A DNA stretch of 64,000 bases from Pardosa pseudoannulata (Eukaryota; Arthropoda; Arachnida; Araneae; Lycosidae): the NCBI GenBank assembly GCA_032207245.1, contig CM063509.1, positions 5,099,757 through 5,163,756 on the forward strand, given 5' to 3'. The notes below the pieces were generated by a model, which worked only from the letters and a program-made list of their open reading frames with translations, did no database searches and was not told where the DNA came from. How positions within the stretch are numbered: the first letter of the stretch is position 1; the number at the start of each line of letters is the position of its first letter. Made by a program: the position numbers and the translations under genes. This document shows, in pieces, positions 13,101 through 63,521 of the stretch.

Positions 13101-14933
13101 TTAAAAAATATATGGCACCTAAATATGGTCAAAATAAGGTTCTTATTAAAATTGACTTGAAACTTTTCTACACATGGATACAAAATCTGAAACTTGTACC
13201 TTCAATACTTTAAAAGTTATTTACATAAATGATTTAATCTATAAGAGCTTTTCTTAAATGACAACCTGAAGTGACCCAAGTTTATCCTTGAATTCTATGT
13301 ATCATAAATGCTAAAGTTGTTTTGTTTTATATAATTTCAAATACAACCGTTAAACATTTTTATACTGGATTTCTGTTGTGTACAAAACAAAGCTGCCCAT
13401 CGAATTCTGAATAAGTTGCTTATGTAAATATATATATATATGTGTGTGTGTGTGTATATATATATGTATATATATATACACAAACATATACACTACTAAA
13501 TATATAGGAGACAGTCAAATTTCATTGTTCTTTCCACTATGTGAATTATTTTATAAACAAAATATAGTTTTAGATATTGAAAATACATGTACAGTTTTGA
13601 AAAAGAAGGCTTTAACAGACCTCAAATTTTTTGGGGGAAAAACAGATATTTGAAAAGGTTATAAGTTTCTAAAAAATTTTATTTTTATTGAATAAGCAGC
13701 TCAGATTATTTTTCGGAATCTTCTGTAAATTGTATAAAAAAATATAAAACAATTACATTGCTTATTGAAATACTTAAAACAATTTTTTTTGAAAAGGTTC
13801 CATGTTCTCTTAATTGACAAATTATTTTATAAAATTTGTCAAAGTCCTAATTTCTCAGTTATCTAAGTCAAATAACTTCTAATAAGATATTAAAAAAGTT
13901 TATTACAGGGTTCCCACTCTTAAGGACTTTCTAAGGACCAAAGTAACTTTTTATAAGGATCTACTTGATACACATGACATAAACCCTATCTCCTGAGGAA
14001 CCTATTTTAATTATTATGAACCAGACAAAGCATGATCAATAAATGCCCTACAATACTTCAGAATTTTAAAAATGCCTAAAAATTAATATAAGATAAATCT
14101 ATTTGACAGCCCCTAATTTTGAAAAATGTACATCTAAAGTTTTTTGAGCGATCAAACTAAAAATAAATTGTGAATAAAAACAATATTATAAACAGTACTT
14201 CCTGAGAGTTTAAAAATTGCTGATATATATATTTATATAAGAATTTATATATATATATATATATATATACTAGCTGATACCTGGCGTTGCCTGGGAAAGA
14301 AGAAAGTTTTAGACTTTTCTATTACATTCAATGCAAGGAAAATTAAACTTCCATAAGTAATTGAAATATCTACAAACCCCCATGCTTTAATTAAAATCTG
14401 CATGACTGTTAGCTATTAGGAAAGGGCAGCTGACTTTATACTTTAAACCTTTTAAGTATACAAAAGTTATATATTTGTCATATAAGAAAACTGATAGGAA
14501 AATCACATGAGACTGTGGATCTCATCGATGGAGAAATTGATCACATTCCAATTTAAAAATTAAGGAGTTTTTAAGGACCTTTGACAAAAATTAAGTAGTT
14601 TTAAGGACCCTTAAAAATGAAAGCTAAAATTAAGGGGTTCTTAAGGACTGTGGGAACCCTGTATTATAAGAATTTACATGATAAAATTTTAAAATGTTAC
14701 TCCACACCAACATAACTGCTTAACTATTAATATATATTTACCTGTTTCAAAGTTAATTTGGTTGCTATGGGCTTTTTAACTTGAGGTTGGTTCAGCTTTC
14801 CTGAGTTCCTTTCTACTTTTGTAACGACTGATCCACTGTTACTTGTATTCTGCTTTATTTTTGGTTTATCTGCTCCAGTTAATAATTTGTTCTTAAAGCT
14901 ATTACGATCAGAAAGCTTCTCATTTGATGCCAT
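646..14933 (-). CDS. AURKA-like: Aurora kinase A-like serine/threonine kinase, 3' partial (8 coding exons in window)
   Basis: Mitotic Ser/Thr kinase acting at centrosomes, spindle and/or chromosomes. Coding order on the minus strand: 14933-14742, 12977-12861, 10717-10517, 8097-8039, 7370-7256, 4959-4880, 2791-2653, 1026-646. All junctions are GT-AG and phases agree, giving 428 residues so far. Residues 1-190 are a polar N-terminal extension with a KEN box at about 135-137. The kinase domain follows: Gly loop GKGKFGNV (206-213), catalytic Lys 228 (VALK), alpha-C region REVEIQ (246-251), HRDIKPEN (320-327), DFGWSVH (340-346), activation-loop RRTTMCGT with Thr354 as the likely autophosphorylation site, then APE-equivalent SPE (363-365; Aurora kinases normally have PPE). 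The last exon, about 40-60 residues covering subdomain XI, lies left of base 1. The long N-terminus, KEN box and APSSRRTT loop favour Aurora A; Met355 and GGELY are also seen in Aurora B, so the paralogue call is less certain than the family. Confidence 0.95.
1027..2652 (-). other. Aurora intron 8
   Basis: Noncoding, with an old SINE relic (1480-1643) and a short CATA/TG repeat near 2256-2292. The reading frames at 2158-2469 show no recognisable protein. Confidence 0.75.
1480..1643 (-). mobile_element. Old tRNA-derived SINE-1 copy
   Basis: It starts with TTTGGTTTGGAGCACTATGG and keeps CCATGCCAGGATTGGGATTTG, the degenerate tail and box-B region of the family seen at 23963, but is much more diverged than the other copies. 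Confidence 0.6.
2653..2791 (-). CDS. AURKA-like: Aurora exon 8: beta4-beta5, hinge and alpha-D
   Basis: 139 bp, acceptor ttTCAG, donor GGT|gtaagt. It encodes [19 protein letters not shown], the hinge [10 protein letters not shown] and FDEKTAAG. All are Aurora signatures. Confidence 0.95.
2792..4879 (-). other. Aurora intron 7
   Basis: AT-rich noncoding sequence with a (TA)n(CA)n(TA)n microsatellite at 3220-3294. A TTAA followed by CCCCTTAAAGG near 4697 resembles one end of the TTAA elements described elsewhere, but no partner end was found. Confidence 0.7.
3220..3294. repeat. (TA)n(CA)n(TA)n microsatellite
   Basis: Uninterrupted TA dinucleotides, then a CA block, then TA again. Confidence 0.95.
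4880..4959 (-). CDS. AURKA-like: Aurora exon 7: alpha-C region
   Basis: 80 bp, acceptor aatCAG, donor AAG|gtaatt. It encodes [15 protein letters not shown] then [11 protein letters not shown], the diagnostic Aurora alpha-C sequence. The Arg codon is split across the junction with exon 8. Confidence 0.95.
5547..5599. repeat. (TA)n microsatellite
   Basis: About 26 TA units. The Tyr/Ile-rich reading frame across it is an artefact. Confidence 0.95.
5837..6690 (-). mobile_element. TTAA-flanked MITE, family A, copy 1
   Basis: TTAA at 5833-5836 and 6691-6694 flank inverted ends GGTATC...GATACC. Internal sequence matches the copy at 29389-30335 in the opposite orientation, for example TTATACACTGGACTAGTGAA and CATGTTTTTGCATTTTTAGA. 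TTAA duplication is the hallmark of piggyBac-superfamily transposition. No transposase is present. Confidence 0.85.
7121..7166. repeat. (TA)n(GA)n microsatellite
   Basis: TA repeat changing directly into GA repeat, about 90 bp upstream of the left end of exon 6 in window coordinates. Confidence 0.95.
7256..7370 (-). CDS. AURKA-like: Aurora exon 6: Gly-rich loop and catalytic Lys
   Basis: 115 bp, acceptor ttACAG, donor AAA|gtatga. It encodes [20 protein letters not shown] followed by [15 protein letters not shown], kinase subdomains I-II, with the ATP-anchoring Lys as the final codon. Confidence 0.95.
8039..8097 (-). CDS. AURKA-like: Aurora exon 5: linker before the kinase domain
   Basis: 59 bp, acceptor tTATAG, donor GA|gtaagt. 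It encodes [20 protein letters not shown], with the last codon split to the next exon. It is a Pro/Ser-rich linker. A LINE fragment begins only about 40 bp upstream of its acceptor. Confidence 0.88.
8138..8488 (+). mobile_element. Non-LTR retrotransposon 3' fragment
   Basis: The plus-strand frame reads [11 protein letters not shown] then [20 protein letters not shown], the conserved C-terminal tail of LINE ORF2 proteins (R-I-x-W-x-GH ... GRPxxRWxD). A frameshifted remnant follows to about 8470 and ends in an A/G-rich tail. It is 5'-truncated, antisense to the Aurora gene, and begins about 40 bp from the exon 5 acceptor. Confidence 0.8.
9411..9422 (-). CDS. Possible 12-nt microexon of the Aurora gene (Arg-Asn-Cys-Asp)
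   Basis: On the minus strand a pyrimidine-rich tract and AAAG acceptor are followed by 12 nt encoding RNCD and a strong donor, gtaagt. The unit is phase 0/0 and sits between exon 4 and exon 5, so including or skipping it keeps the frame. Chance is a real alternative because the sequence is so short. Confidence 0.35.
10517..10717 (-). CDS. AURKA-like: Aurora exon 4: KEN-box exon
   Basis: 67 codons, phase 0/0, acceptor taTAG and donor GAT|gtaaga. It is a low-complexity polar segment containing [10 protein letters not shown], which includes a KEN degron motif of the APC/C-Cdh1 type. This fits the cell-cycle-regulated turnover known for Aurora A. Confidence 0.85.
10718..12860 (-). other. Aurora intron 3
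   Basis: AT-rich noncoding sequence. I see no recognisable repeat or exon in it. Confidence 0.75.
12861..12977 (-). CDS. AURKA-like: Aurora exon 3: duplicated N-terminal module
   Basis: 39 codons, phase 0 at both ends, acceptor acAG and donor CAA|gtaaat. The protein shares [15 protein letters not shown] and the terminal KQ with the preceding exon, and DNA identity is visible over most of its length. It looks like a tandem exon duplication. Its symmetric phase makes it skippable without a frameshift. Confidence 0.85.
13426..13482. repeat. (TA)(TG)(TA) microsatellite
   Basis: Alternating TA, TG and TA blocks. The short Ile/Tyr-rich frame over it is not a gene. Confidence 0.9.
13906..14661. 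mobile_element. hAT-like nonautonomous element with CAGGG termini
   Basis: The ends are inverted: CAGGGTTCCCAC at the left and GTGGGAACCCTG at the right (12 bp perfect). Subterminal repeated TTAAGGAC motifs lie on both sides. The flanks GTTTATTA/TATTATAA are only partly alike, so the 8-bp duplication is not clean. No transposase frame. Confidence 0.75.
14222..14310 (-). mobile_element. Helitron-like 3' end next to a TA tract
   Basis: After (TA)n comes ACTAGCTGATACCTGG then CGTTGCCTGGG. Read on the minus strand this is a GC-rich hairpin about 10 nt before a terminal CTAG, the classic Helitron 3' terminus. It lies inside the CAGGG element. The extent to the right is unclear. Confidence 0.5.
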
Positions 14934-14940
14934 TGTTTTC
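14742..14940 (-). CDS. AURKA-like: Aurora exon 2: initiator exon (coding 14933-14742)
   Basis: An acceptor CTAG precedes 14940, seven UTR bases lead to ATG at 14933-14931, and 64 codons run to CAG|gtaaat. The first in-frame Met after the acceptor is chosen, beginning [10 protein letters not shown]. Its C-terminal half ([15 protein letters not shown]) is repeated in the next exon. Confidence 0.85.
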
Positions 14941-15713
14941 CTAGATTTATAAAAGAGGTACACTCTTATCAAAAAAGTTAACAGGACAGAAAAAAAAGCG
15001 ATTATTTTTCTAAAACAGCACAAGTAGAAGGTATTGATCTTTATAATATATCAAGAACTAAAAAATTCATTTAGACTATGATCTAATTAAAACGATAGTT
15101 TTAAACTTATAAAAATAAATGCTTACATATCAACTGAAGTACTTTAGAACAAGCAAGAAAAATATAACATATTTTTAAGTGTAAAACAAGCCTATGCAAA
15201 ATAAATTTAATCTGCGAAAATTTGAAAGTTAAATATTAACCGAAAATATTTTTACAGTATATAATTCAGTTAGATTAATAAAAGTATTTGATCTAGATTA
15301 CACAAATTAAGAAGATGAAACTATTAGGTATATTTTTGACCGCATGAATCTATTTCTTGTATTGATGTTGAATAAAATATATCTATTGAGTAAAATATAT
15401 CTAATTAATAGTTTCAACATCATCGTTTCTAATTAAGTATGGGATAAATTTTTTCCCATGTGTATGTTATTTTAGGGCTTAAAAACTCTACGTAGATGCA
15501 GATGATGCATAAACTAAAATTAAATCATTTAACAACTCACTTTATAATCCGAAATTTAAAGGTAAAATAATTAATTTTAAAAATCTTTAAGATGTTGTAA
15601 GAACAGAACGGCAGCATAAAACATTATACATTTACAATAAACAAGATTTCATTCGCATTTAGTGTATTTATTTACACAAAACGTAAATTGTGAATAAAAG
15701 TAAATTTCAAATT
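14941..15713 (-). other. Probable Aurora 5' UTR intron
   Basis: Noncoding AT-rich sequence between the probable UTR donor and the initiator exon's acceptor. No recognised repeat. Confidence 0.5.
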
Positions 15714-15800
15714 ACGTACCTAAAGCTTAAGTGGTAACGTATTTGTGTGTTGAGAGGTTGATACCCTGCTGCCCTCTAAAGACGTGAAATACAAATTCCA
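15714..15800 (-). other. Probable Aurora 5' UTR exon end and donor
   Basis: On the minus strand TTTAG|gtacgt (donor at 15719-15718) matches a strong 5' splice site about 780 bp upstream of the initiator exon's acceptor, which needs an upstream donor because it starts inside the UTR. The transcription start is not visible, so the right boundary is arbitrary. Confidence 0.45.
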
Positions 15801-15940
15801 AAGAATATATTATTAAAGTAAACAAAATAATAATTATTGTAAAAGTAATATATTGAAACTTTTAGAAATATTATTCAGGTTTCGATAGGATGAACAAAAA
15901 TTATAAGTCCGACATTGTGAGGAAGTTGATCTTCTGCAAA

Positions 15941-15948
15941 TGACGTCA
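15941..15948. promoter_or_regulatory. CRE-like palindrome TGACGTCA upstream of the Aurora gene
   Basis: A perfect CREB/ATF consensus lies about 220 bp upstream of the probable 5' UTR donor, in the expected promoter region. One 8-bp match is suggestive only. Confidence 0.3.
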
Positions 15949-15959
15949 GGATTCTTAAA

Positions 15960-18000
15960 GACTGCATCATTCATAACAAAAAAATTATACACTAGAGCGA
16001 AAAATGCAATGTACTTCCATAGAAAGGTGATCTATGTTAATTCAAATAATTTAAATTCAATCAAAGTTGGTTAGTTGGTAACTAACCAACTAACTAACCA
16101 CACACCAAGATGAGTGTTATTTCGTAGTCAAATAGTTATTAGGGAATATTCACCTTGGTCTATTCAAGACATTCTGTAGCTGTAATTTTTAAAATGAGAA
16201 TTGAGAGAAAATTTTTTAATATCGAATATTTATGTCGGTAATTCAAAGTATGTGCAAAGAAAAATAGTTAAAAAAATTTTTAACTAGAGGAAGCCTTACA
16301 ATGAAATAACTAAAACAAGCTACAGGTAAAAAAACGAGTTAATTCAAGATCGGAATTGTAGTGAAAAGGTGTATTATTTGTTAAGAAAGATTGCAGCACA
16401 AAATATTATGAAATGGATTTAAAAGTACCGAAAAATAAAACAAGGTGCATTATTTATGGTAAGGACTTTTCTGAAACGCATCCAGTTATTAAAAACCAAA
16501 ATAAAAGTTTTAGATTCATGAACAAGCCTAAAATTTCTGAGGGAGGACTCACTATTGAGAAAGTTTGAATTTTATGCAACATTTGTACAAACTATAAGCA
16601 AAAACCTATAGTTGATTATCAATTTTGGAAGATTAGGAAATGCTTATATTTCTAAATAAGAATAATATAAGAAGAATTTTGATTGCTATTTAATATGAAA
16701 CTTCGAAGTCTTTTAGATGCTATTTAGGCAGAGTTACACCGTAAGTATCAATTTCCTAAAACCTACTAGATATGACGTACCCGTTGTCCGGTAGGCCTGA
16801 GCGATGTTGCATTTTTAAGAGTGCAATATAGCATCAATCTAAAATCGCGATGTGACGATATAACGTGTTTAAGGAATAGATAGCAGGTGGCAGCGAGCGT
16901 CCCTAAAAAAGTTACATATAATCATACAGTTGCTCTGAAACAGACCATACCAGAGGTATTCAACCTGTGTTCTGCAGAACTCTAGGGTTCCCTGGAATTA
17001 CATGCGTTCTTCAAGTGACTACTATTTACTCAATCAAAGCATTAAAGTTTTTGTAAAATTAAAATTTTTATAACAGTTTGAATTCATAAAGACAATTTAC
17101 TTTTAAAAACAAATATAAATAAATATTTTATGGAAAAATAAGTCTTAATTTTCATAAAAGTCACATACTTTACATACATTAATCAAGACGCTTTACGGCA
17201 CACATTAAATTGTTTTTCTTTTCTGCCTCTCTTTGCCCATTGCCGAAAACAGGCACCTCACTACGATTGGATGGTCTAGTTTTGTAGAATTTCAACACGG
17301 TTAGCACGCCTACAAATTCGCCAAGCCAAAGTTTGTATTTTTTACGATTGTGAATGCACGTGTTCTAAAATGAGAACTTGACTGAAATAAAAGAAAATGA
17401 CATTTATTTCAACAAAAAGTCTAGAGCAGTGGTCGGCAAGGCTCTTTGACTCCTTAAGTGTGGCTCTGGCACAAATATCCACAGAAGGCGCAATAATATT
17501 TTCATTAAAAAAAAAAAACCTCGGTAAGAAAAAAATTACATCTTATTTTCAGAAATTAAAGTTGTTCTATAAATCGAGAACATGTATAATTTTTTATTCA
17601 AGTTAAAAGATAGGTAATTAAAATTTTATATTGTTGTAAAAATACGTAAGGAACATCGAGTTTAATTTTATTACTTTTCGTAAACGTAAACACAAACCAT
17701 GAACAGTACAAGCTACCAGCTGAAATTGTTCCTATGTTTTCGGCGTACTCCGGTGTGATACAAAGGTACCACAAACATGCGCGCTCATACTTTTTCTAAA
17801 ATAATGGGGGATACAAATTGGCATCATAGACAACAGTTGCAGTGTGAACAGTTTTGTCTTATCTACAGTGTCTGTCTTATTAAAAAGTTGTTGTATTTCT
17901 TAATCTAGCTGCACAACTTACAGGTATTTTTCCTACCATTTTATTACACCTGCTATATATGTTTATGGTTCCGGTACAAAATTTGTAATCCATTTTTCGA
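15960..18000. other. Intergenic sequence with weak hAT-like fragments
   Basis: No gene is seen. CAGAGGTATTCAACCTGTG at 16951 and CAGTGGTCGGCAAGGCTC at 17427 resemble 5' ends of nonautonomous hAT elements, but matching right ends and target duplications were not found. Confidence 0.4.
16067..16091. repeat. Perfect 11-bp hairpin (GTTGGTTAGTT)
   Basis: GTTGGTTAGTT, a 3-nt spacer, then AACTAACCAAC: a perfect short palindrome upstream of the Aurora gene. It could extrude as a cruciform or be a relic of a terminal repeat. No function is implied. Confidence 0.7.
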
Positions 18001-18079
18001 TGACTTCTATTCTATTCTAATCTGTGATCTACGTTCACTACTTTACGGCCCCCATCTCTCCACTAAAAATAAAATTCTC

Positions 18080-18331
18080 TTGTAGAAAGCAGTAGTTTTA
18101 CCTGCAGCTACGTACGCCGTCCCAATTGGGTCGTTTGAATTCCATTCCAACATTGAAATTCTTAACAAAATTCGTAATAAAATGCTCCGGAGGATCGCTC
18201 AGTTCGCCAGGTTTCTTATCAATAAAATTATTCGAAGGGATTTGACTATGGATACATTTAAAGTTATTTGCACAAAGCTTTCTTCAAAATTCTACGGAAG
18301 CGTGTATAGTTTATCTAACGAGGTCATAGCC
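18080..18331 (+). mobile_element. Jockey/CR1-type LINE ORF2 C-terminal fragment
   Basis: A plus-strand frame without a start reads PAATYAVPIGSF, then NKMLRRIAQFARFL, RRDLTMDTF and LSSKFYGSVYSLSNEVIA before a stop. This follows the C-terminal layout of Jockey/CR1-like ORF2 proteins (TYA-P, N-K-LR-I, R-DL, FY). It is 5'-truncated. A possible 3' UTR continues to about 18800. Confidence 0.7.
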
Positions 18332-19004
18332 TAATTACCGGACTACGACCATAAGAAACCTAAAACATCTCAAGCTGCCGGGAGCCGCCATGATTTTTTT
18401 TCATCTCCCTTCATTTCGTTCCCTACTACACTATCCGAACGCGCTGCCGTCCAATAGATGGCGCCACAGAACCTGCTCTGAGCTTTTCTCTCCATCAATT
18501 TTAAGCTGAACTTAATTTTTAACTTTAATCTTATCATTTTTTGTTTTTTATATGTACTTAACGTAATTTAACATTTAACTCATCACCTTTTTTAATGTTT
18601 CCATCTTTTATTTTCATCTCAATTATTTAACTTGTTAAGGGCCTAGCACTATTTCCCATCCCATCTTAAAGACCTGCATTTATATACTTATTGTTTTTAA
18701 GCTTAATGACTGTATAATGAATTCTTAGCCTTACAACAGGGGATAAGGCCTTCGGCGAAGGTACCCCAGACAATCCTACAACAACTCTGGGAGCTTTTTA
18801 GAACTGGAATCGCAAAGAGAGCGAGGTGTCCACCCCTGAGAAAAGTTTTCTTGCGAGTTGCCAGGTGATTTAGTTTTGGGGGACTTCGGGACTGTGAGAC
18901 CTGTGTGTCAGACGACCAGAGTCTCAGAAGAGAAGGTTTCTCTTCCTTTTGCTACCAAGTTGCCAGAAAAGTATTGGGGAGCGATCCGCTTCATCTAGAA
19001 GAAA

Positions 19005-19112
19005 ACGAATGGATCGGGACCGCCAATTTCGGTGCTACAGTTCCAAGGGAAAATTGCTTGGTTCACTGGTGCCATCTATTCACTGTTATATTAACTAAAA
19101 CTATCCAAGTAA
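19005..19112 (+). repeat. Arm 1 of a dispersed inverted repeat pair
   Basis: GGTGCTACAGTT and CCATCTATTCACT occur here and, reverse-complemented, at 20888-21003. The two arms flank about 1.8 kb holding a LINE fragment. Confidence 0.75.
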
Positions 19113-19944
19113 CTTTGTAGGATCTTGGGCAGTTTTTGTATTATTTTATTTACAATTTTGACAATATTTTAAGTTAGTTTTCTATATTCTCCTTTTTATT
19201 TTTTGTTATTTGAATTTTAAATTTTTTATTTTCATTTTTGTTGGTTTTTGCCGTTTTAGGTTTATAGAATTAATTTAGGGCTAATATTTCTAATATTTTA
19301 TTACATTTTAATAAAATTATTGCATTTTAATATTAATATTTATTATTATTATAATTTATTTTAATATTTTATAATATTTTAATTTATTTCTAATATTCAC
19401 TTCTAAGATTTTGTTTACATTTTTGATAATTTTTAAAATTAGTTTTTATTTTTGACTGTCAATTTTTTTATTATATTTTTTATTACTTTAAGTTTTTAAA
19501 ATCAATTTTTGCCATTATAAACTTTATGCCTCAAGCTGTCTATAATGCACAGCCCGATTTATAAAGATAAAAAAATTGTTCTGAAAAAATATTATTCAAT
19601 ATAATAATTTAGAAACTTACATTTTTCTATGAAAGAATATTCATAAATTTAAATTTTACTATTCCTCTCAAAAGTATACAGCAATATTCAATAATTATTT
19701 CACTTAGTAAGGAGTAAAAAAGAATTCTTGAATATTCATTGATAGAAAATTATAAGCTTCTAAATTACTATATTGAATTACGCTATTTCAATGAGTAATT
19801 TTTTCATACTGAAATCAGGCTATTTAATGTTCATTACAGTATTATTGTCTGAATAATGCAATGTGATTGCATATTTTTTCCAGTTATCGTTTATGATTTT
19901 AAAAATTAAAAGACCATACAAGTAAAAACAAAAAAATCTTAGAA

Positions 19945-20805
19945 TCTACATTTGCAGAAATCTATTCAAGTATTTGCATATGCAGGTGATATTGATATTG
20001 TTGGATAACAGGATGTGGTTGAGACATTTATTGCCTTTGAGAGTTCTGCTAGGGATATGGGCTTAGCAGTAAACGAGGAAAAAAACTAAGTTTTTGGTGG
20101 TGAGTCCTAGAATGCATGATGTACAATCGCTTAATATTGGAAACTATATTTTAGAGGGAGTCACCCAGTTTAAATACTTGGGCACACTTATTACCAGTAG
20201 AAATGAGATAAAGACCGAAATTAGAAACCGAATTTCGATGGCAAATAGGTGCTATTTTGGTTTAAAGAGCCAAATAAAATCTAAATTTCTCTGCATCAAT
20301 ACAAAAATAAACCTATACAAAACCCTTATAAGACCAATCATTTTATATGGCAGTGAGACATGGGCAATTAACAAAACAGAAGAAAATAGGTTGTTCATTT
20401 TTGAAAGAAAAATCCCTCGGTCAATATTTGGAGCAGTAAAGGAAAATAATACATGGAGAGGTTTATATAACCATGAATTATATACTAAATACAAACATCT
20501 TGAGAGTTATTAAATCCAACAGAATTAGATGGCTGGGACATGTTTTCAGCAGAGCAGATTTGGACCTAGTTAAAAAATGAACTTTTTCAAGGATTGAGGG
20601 TACAAGAAGAAGAGGTAGACCAGCAACAAGGTGGTTGGATTATGGGGAGAAAGATTTGGAGATCTTTGGTATTAATAGATGGACAAACCTTGCAAAAAGC
20701 CATGCCGTTTAGAGGAAGCAGACAGAGAAAGCCTTGGACTGTACCAGGCTGTAGCGCTGCTGAAGAAGAATCTACATTAGAGCTGCAATATGTGTGATCG
20801 AAATC
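19945..20805 (+). pseudogene. Non-LTR retrotransposon reverse transcriptase, 3' half, dead
   Basis: The frame starts in the RT palm: FAYAGDIDIVG is the catalytic YADD box with the first Asp changed to Gly. A stop follows, then a frameshift near 20087. Next come FKYLGTLIT, TLIRPIILYGSETWAI and HELYTKYKHL, then RIRWLGHVFSR and GTRRRGRPATRWLDY. Stops and frameshifts plus the lost Asp mean it cannot function. It is 5'-truncated, as usual for LINEs. Confidence 0.88.
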
Positions 20806-20887
20806 TGTATTGACTGATGAAATTTCTATTGTATTCACCTTCTATTGTTTAACACGGTGTATTAAGATCCTCGACTTGATCTCACGA

Positions 20888-21003
20888 TTACTATGGATAT
20901 TTTTAGTTATTTTATTAGTGAATAGATGGGGCCATGGAACTAAGTAATTTTCACCCTGAAACTGTAGCACCAAAATTGGCTGTCCCGATCCACTCGTGGA
21001 AGA
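20888..21003 (-). repeat. Arm 2 of a dispersed inverted repeat pair
   Basis: Reverse complement of 19005-19112 with scattered mismatches. Either two copies of one dispersed element or the arms of a larger old insertion. Confidence 0.75.
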
Positions 21004-21346
21004 AATGCCGCGAAAGACGAACGGGTTTCTACATCCGATATCGGCAGTAGAGGAGCTCCGTCTATGGGATTATTATATAAATCCACTGTATATATATATA
21101 TACGCATTTAATCCGAGATAACTTAAATAAAGGGAAAATCTGATTGTATTGGTTGTCTTGTGTAGTCTCCCTAAGCACCTGATCACTTTAGTGTAAGTGC
21201 TAAATACGTTACAGTAGGGTTAAAGGCAAGAAATTAAAATTACTATTTAAAAGTATGTGTGGATGTTTACATTTATAAGAATAGTTTTCAATTACCCCAA
21301 AACTTGGAACGTCTATAAAGAAGTTTCAGAAGGTATTCATTACCTA

Positions 21347-22495
21347 CATTCAAGAACCAAAACATTATTACCACCCCAACATTTTGCAATGAACTCGCCT
21401 GGATGACATCGAACGTCCGTGATAAGGGGGAAGTGGTATTTAAAGTCTGAAAAATCAATCTTTCACTTACTTCTGTGTGTCATGGAAAAGGCTGCGATCT
21501 AAGCGATTTTGACAGAGGGCAGATTGTAATGGCTCGAAGGTTCGGAACAAGTATTTCCGAAACTACTCGACTCGTGGGTTGTTCGCGATCTACAGTTGTT
21601 AGTACTTATGCAAAGTGGATGAATGACGGGGAAATCAGCAGTAGACGACACGGTGTTGGACGTCCACACGCTATAAAAGAAAAAGGTCTCGCATGGTGAG
21701 GCAAAGCCGGAGCCAGACAGTGGCTCCGCTGACAACCCAATACCATGCAGAGCCAAGTAGAATAGTATCAGAGCATACTGTTGGATAGGGGACTACGCAG
21801 CAAAAGTCCCACTCAGTGCCTTTGCTGACCAAGCGTCGTCTCCAACGGCGCCTACGCTGGGCCCGGGAACATCGCGACTGGTCCATGGATCAGTGGGAGA
21901 GAGTTGCCTGGTCAGGTGAATCACGGTTTGTCATTCATCACGCCGATGGCGTTGTCAGGATACACCTTCTTCAAGGTGAACAGTGGCTCCCTGGTGTGTA
22001 CAGTAGGTCATACATAGGCCGGTATTATGTTTTGGGGGATGGGTCAAGGTTTGTCACCTCTGTGACCCTTGGTTGTGGAAGAGCAGACCATGAATGTTAC
22101 AAGGTATCTGAACATCATTGCGGACCAGTTACATGGCCTCTGTTTTTCCAGCTGGAAATGGAATGTTCCAACAAGACAACACCCTGTGTCACAAGACTAA
22201 AATTGTGTTGGAGTGGTTCCAGGAACAGGATGCTGAATTCCAGTTAATGTCCTTTCCACCTGACTCACCAGATCTCAATCCGATAGAACACATTTGGGAT
22301 GTCATGGGTCGGCAGCTGAGAGTTCAAAGACCACCCATTTTGCAATATCTCGGATTTTTGTAACCGCTGCTTAAACATCTGGTACAATCTACCAAGGACT
22401 TGTGGCATCCATGGCAAGGCGGTTTGAAGCTGTGTTGAGCGCCAAAGGTGGGCCAACTCGTTACTGAGAGGTAGTCTTAATGTTTTGGCTGAGTG
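21347..22495 (+). mobile_element. Tc1/mariner transposon, full length but dead
   Basis: It is bounded by TA (21345-21346, 22496-22497). The terminal repeats share CCAAAACATTA. At 21475-21699 lies a paired helix-turn-helix: [18 protein letters not shown] ... [11 protein letters not shown] ... GVGRPHAI. After frameshifts comes WSGESRFV, where the family has WSDESRF, so the first catalytic Asp is Gly. Then FQQDNTLCHKTK (second Asp kept) and SPDLNPIEHIWDVM (Glu kept). Length is close to the 1.2-1.3 kb usual for the family. Confidence 0.9.
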
Positions 22496-22688
22496 TAGAA
22501 CTACAGAATATGTATCCAAATTTAGCATCTGCGTTTCTATAACTTCTTGTAACACGTGGATGTTTTATTAGGAAGCTGAAGGTAGAAAAAAAACCCAGAA
22601 AATCCCACCTATGTTTTTTGACGAGGAATATGTCTTTTCTGTGTATGGAAAAAGAAACCACAGGTAGTTGGAACTACTTGTTAAAACC

Positions 22689-23176
22689 TGAAACGTGACA
22701 TCTCAAAAAGTTCTTAAAATATTTTGTTGAAAATTATTATGAATGCTTTTGATAGTATCTCCTAGTGAATGACCTAAAAGCTTTAAATTTGGATCATTTT
22801 TAATGATGTTGCACTCAGATATAAAAGTAATGAAAATTCGTTAAAAATTCAATGTGTATGATTTTGAAGGAATAAAATTTTTTATCAAATGTAAATATTG
22901 CAAAGATTTTAGGTGATTCACTAGTCCAGTGTATAAGAAATGAGTTGCGTCAAAAAATATTGAAATAATTTAATTTATTAAAAAAATTATACCTTTTGAA
23001 AAAACCCGATTTTTTTACTAAATTTTCTTTATTATAAATTTTATAAAAACTTCTCCAGAAATCAATTTTTTAAGTGCCATTCTCTATGATAATATAAAAA
23101 ATAAATCTAAAAATGTAAAAACATGAACTAGTTTCTACGTTTAAAGAAAAAAGTTCCCCGAACTTAGACGGATACC
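22689..23176 (+). mobile_element. TTAA MITE family A, copy 2, 5'-truncated
   Basis: The right end TAGACGGATACC is followed by TTAA (23177-23180) and the internal sequence is near-identical to 29850-30335. The left half is missing. It lies just 3' of the SEC14L stop codon and may fall in that gene's 3' UTR or downstream flank. Confidence 0.85.
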
Positions 23177-23533
23177 TTAAACGATGAGTTACTGTTTTCC
23201 TGTTCTGTCCCAAAGGTTTCTTGTACACATTGCTATTTTGTATTAGATAAAAGTAAGTCTGTATAAAATAAGCAAGAACCAAACACCGAATCTTGGTAGT
23301 AAAATTTTTTTCCATATACATACAACGCATACATAAAAACGTACAATGCTAAACAGATTTTTCATACGTTTCAAACGTAACAAGGCTTTCGAAAATATTT
23401 CACATAAATCATTCTGACGTGTGCAGTTCCCTCGACTGAATATATACATCTTTTGGACTGAAGGGACATTCACATATTTCTATTTACACAACCAAGTTTG
23501 ATAAAAACTGGCAATGGACATGTCATAGAATTT

Positions 23534-63521
<39,988 letters not shown>

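Larger units (their letters stand above)
12978..14741 (-). other. Aurora intron 2, between the duplicated exons
   Basis: It carries a (TG/TA) microsatellite (13426-13482) and a hAT-like nonautonomous element (13906-14661) with a Helitron-like fragment inside. Confidence 0.8.
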
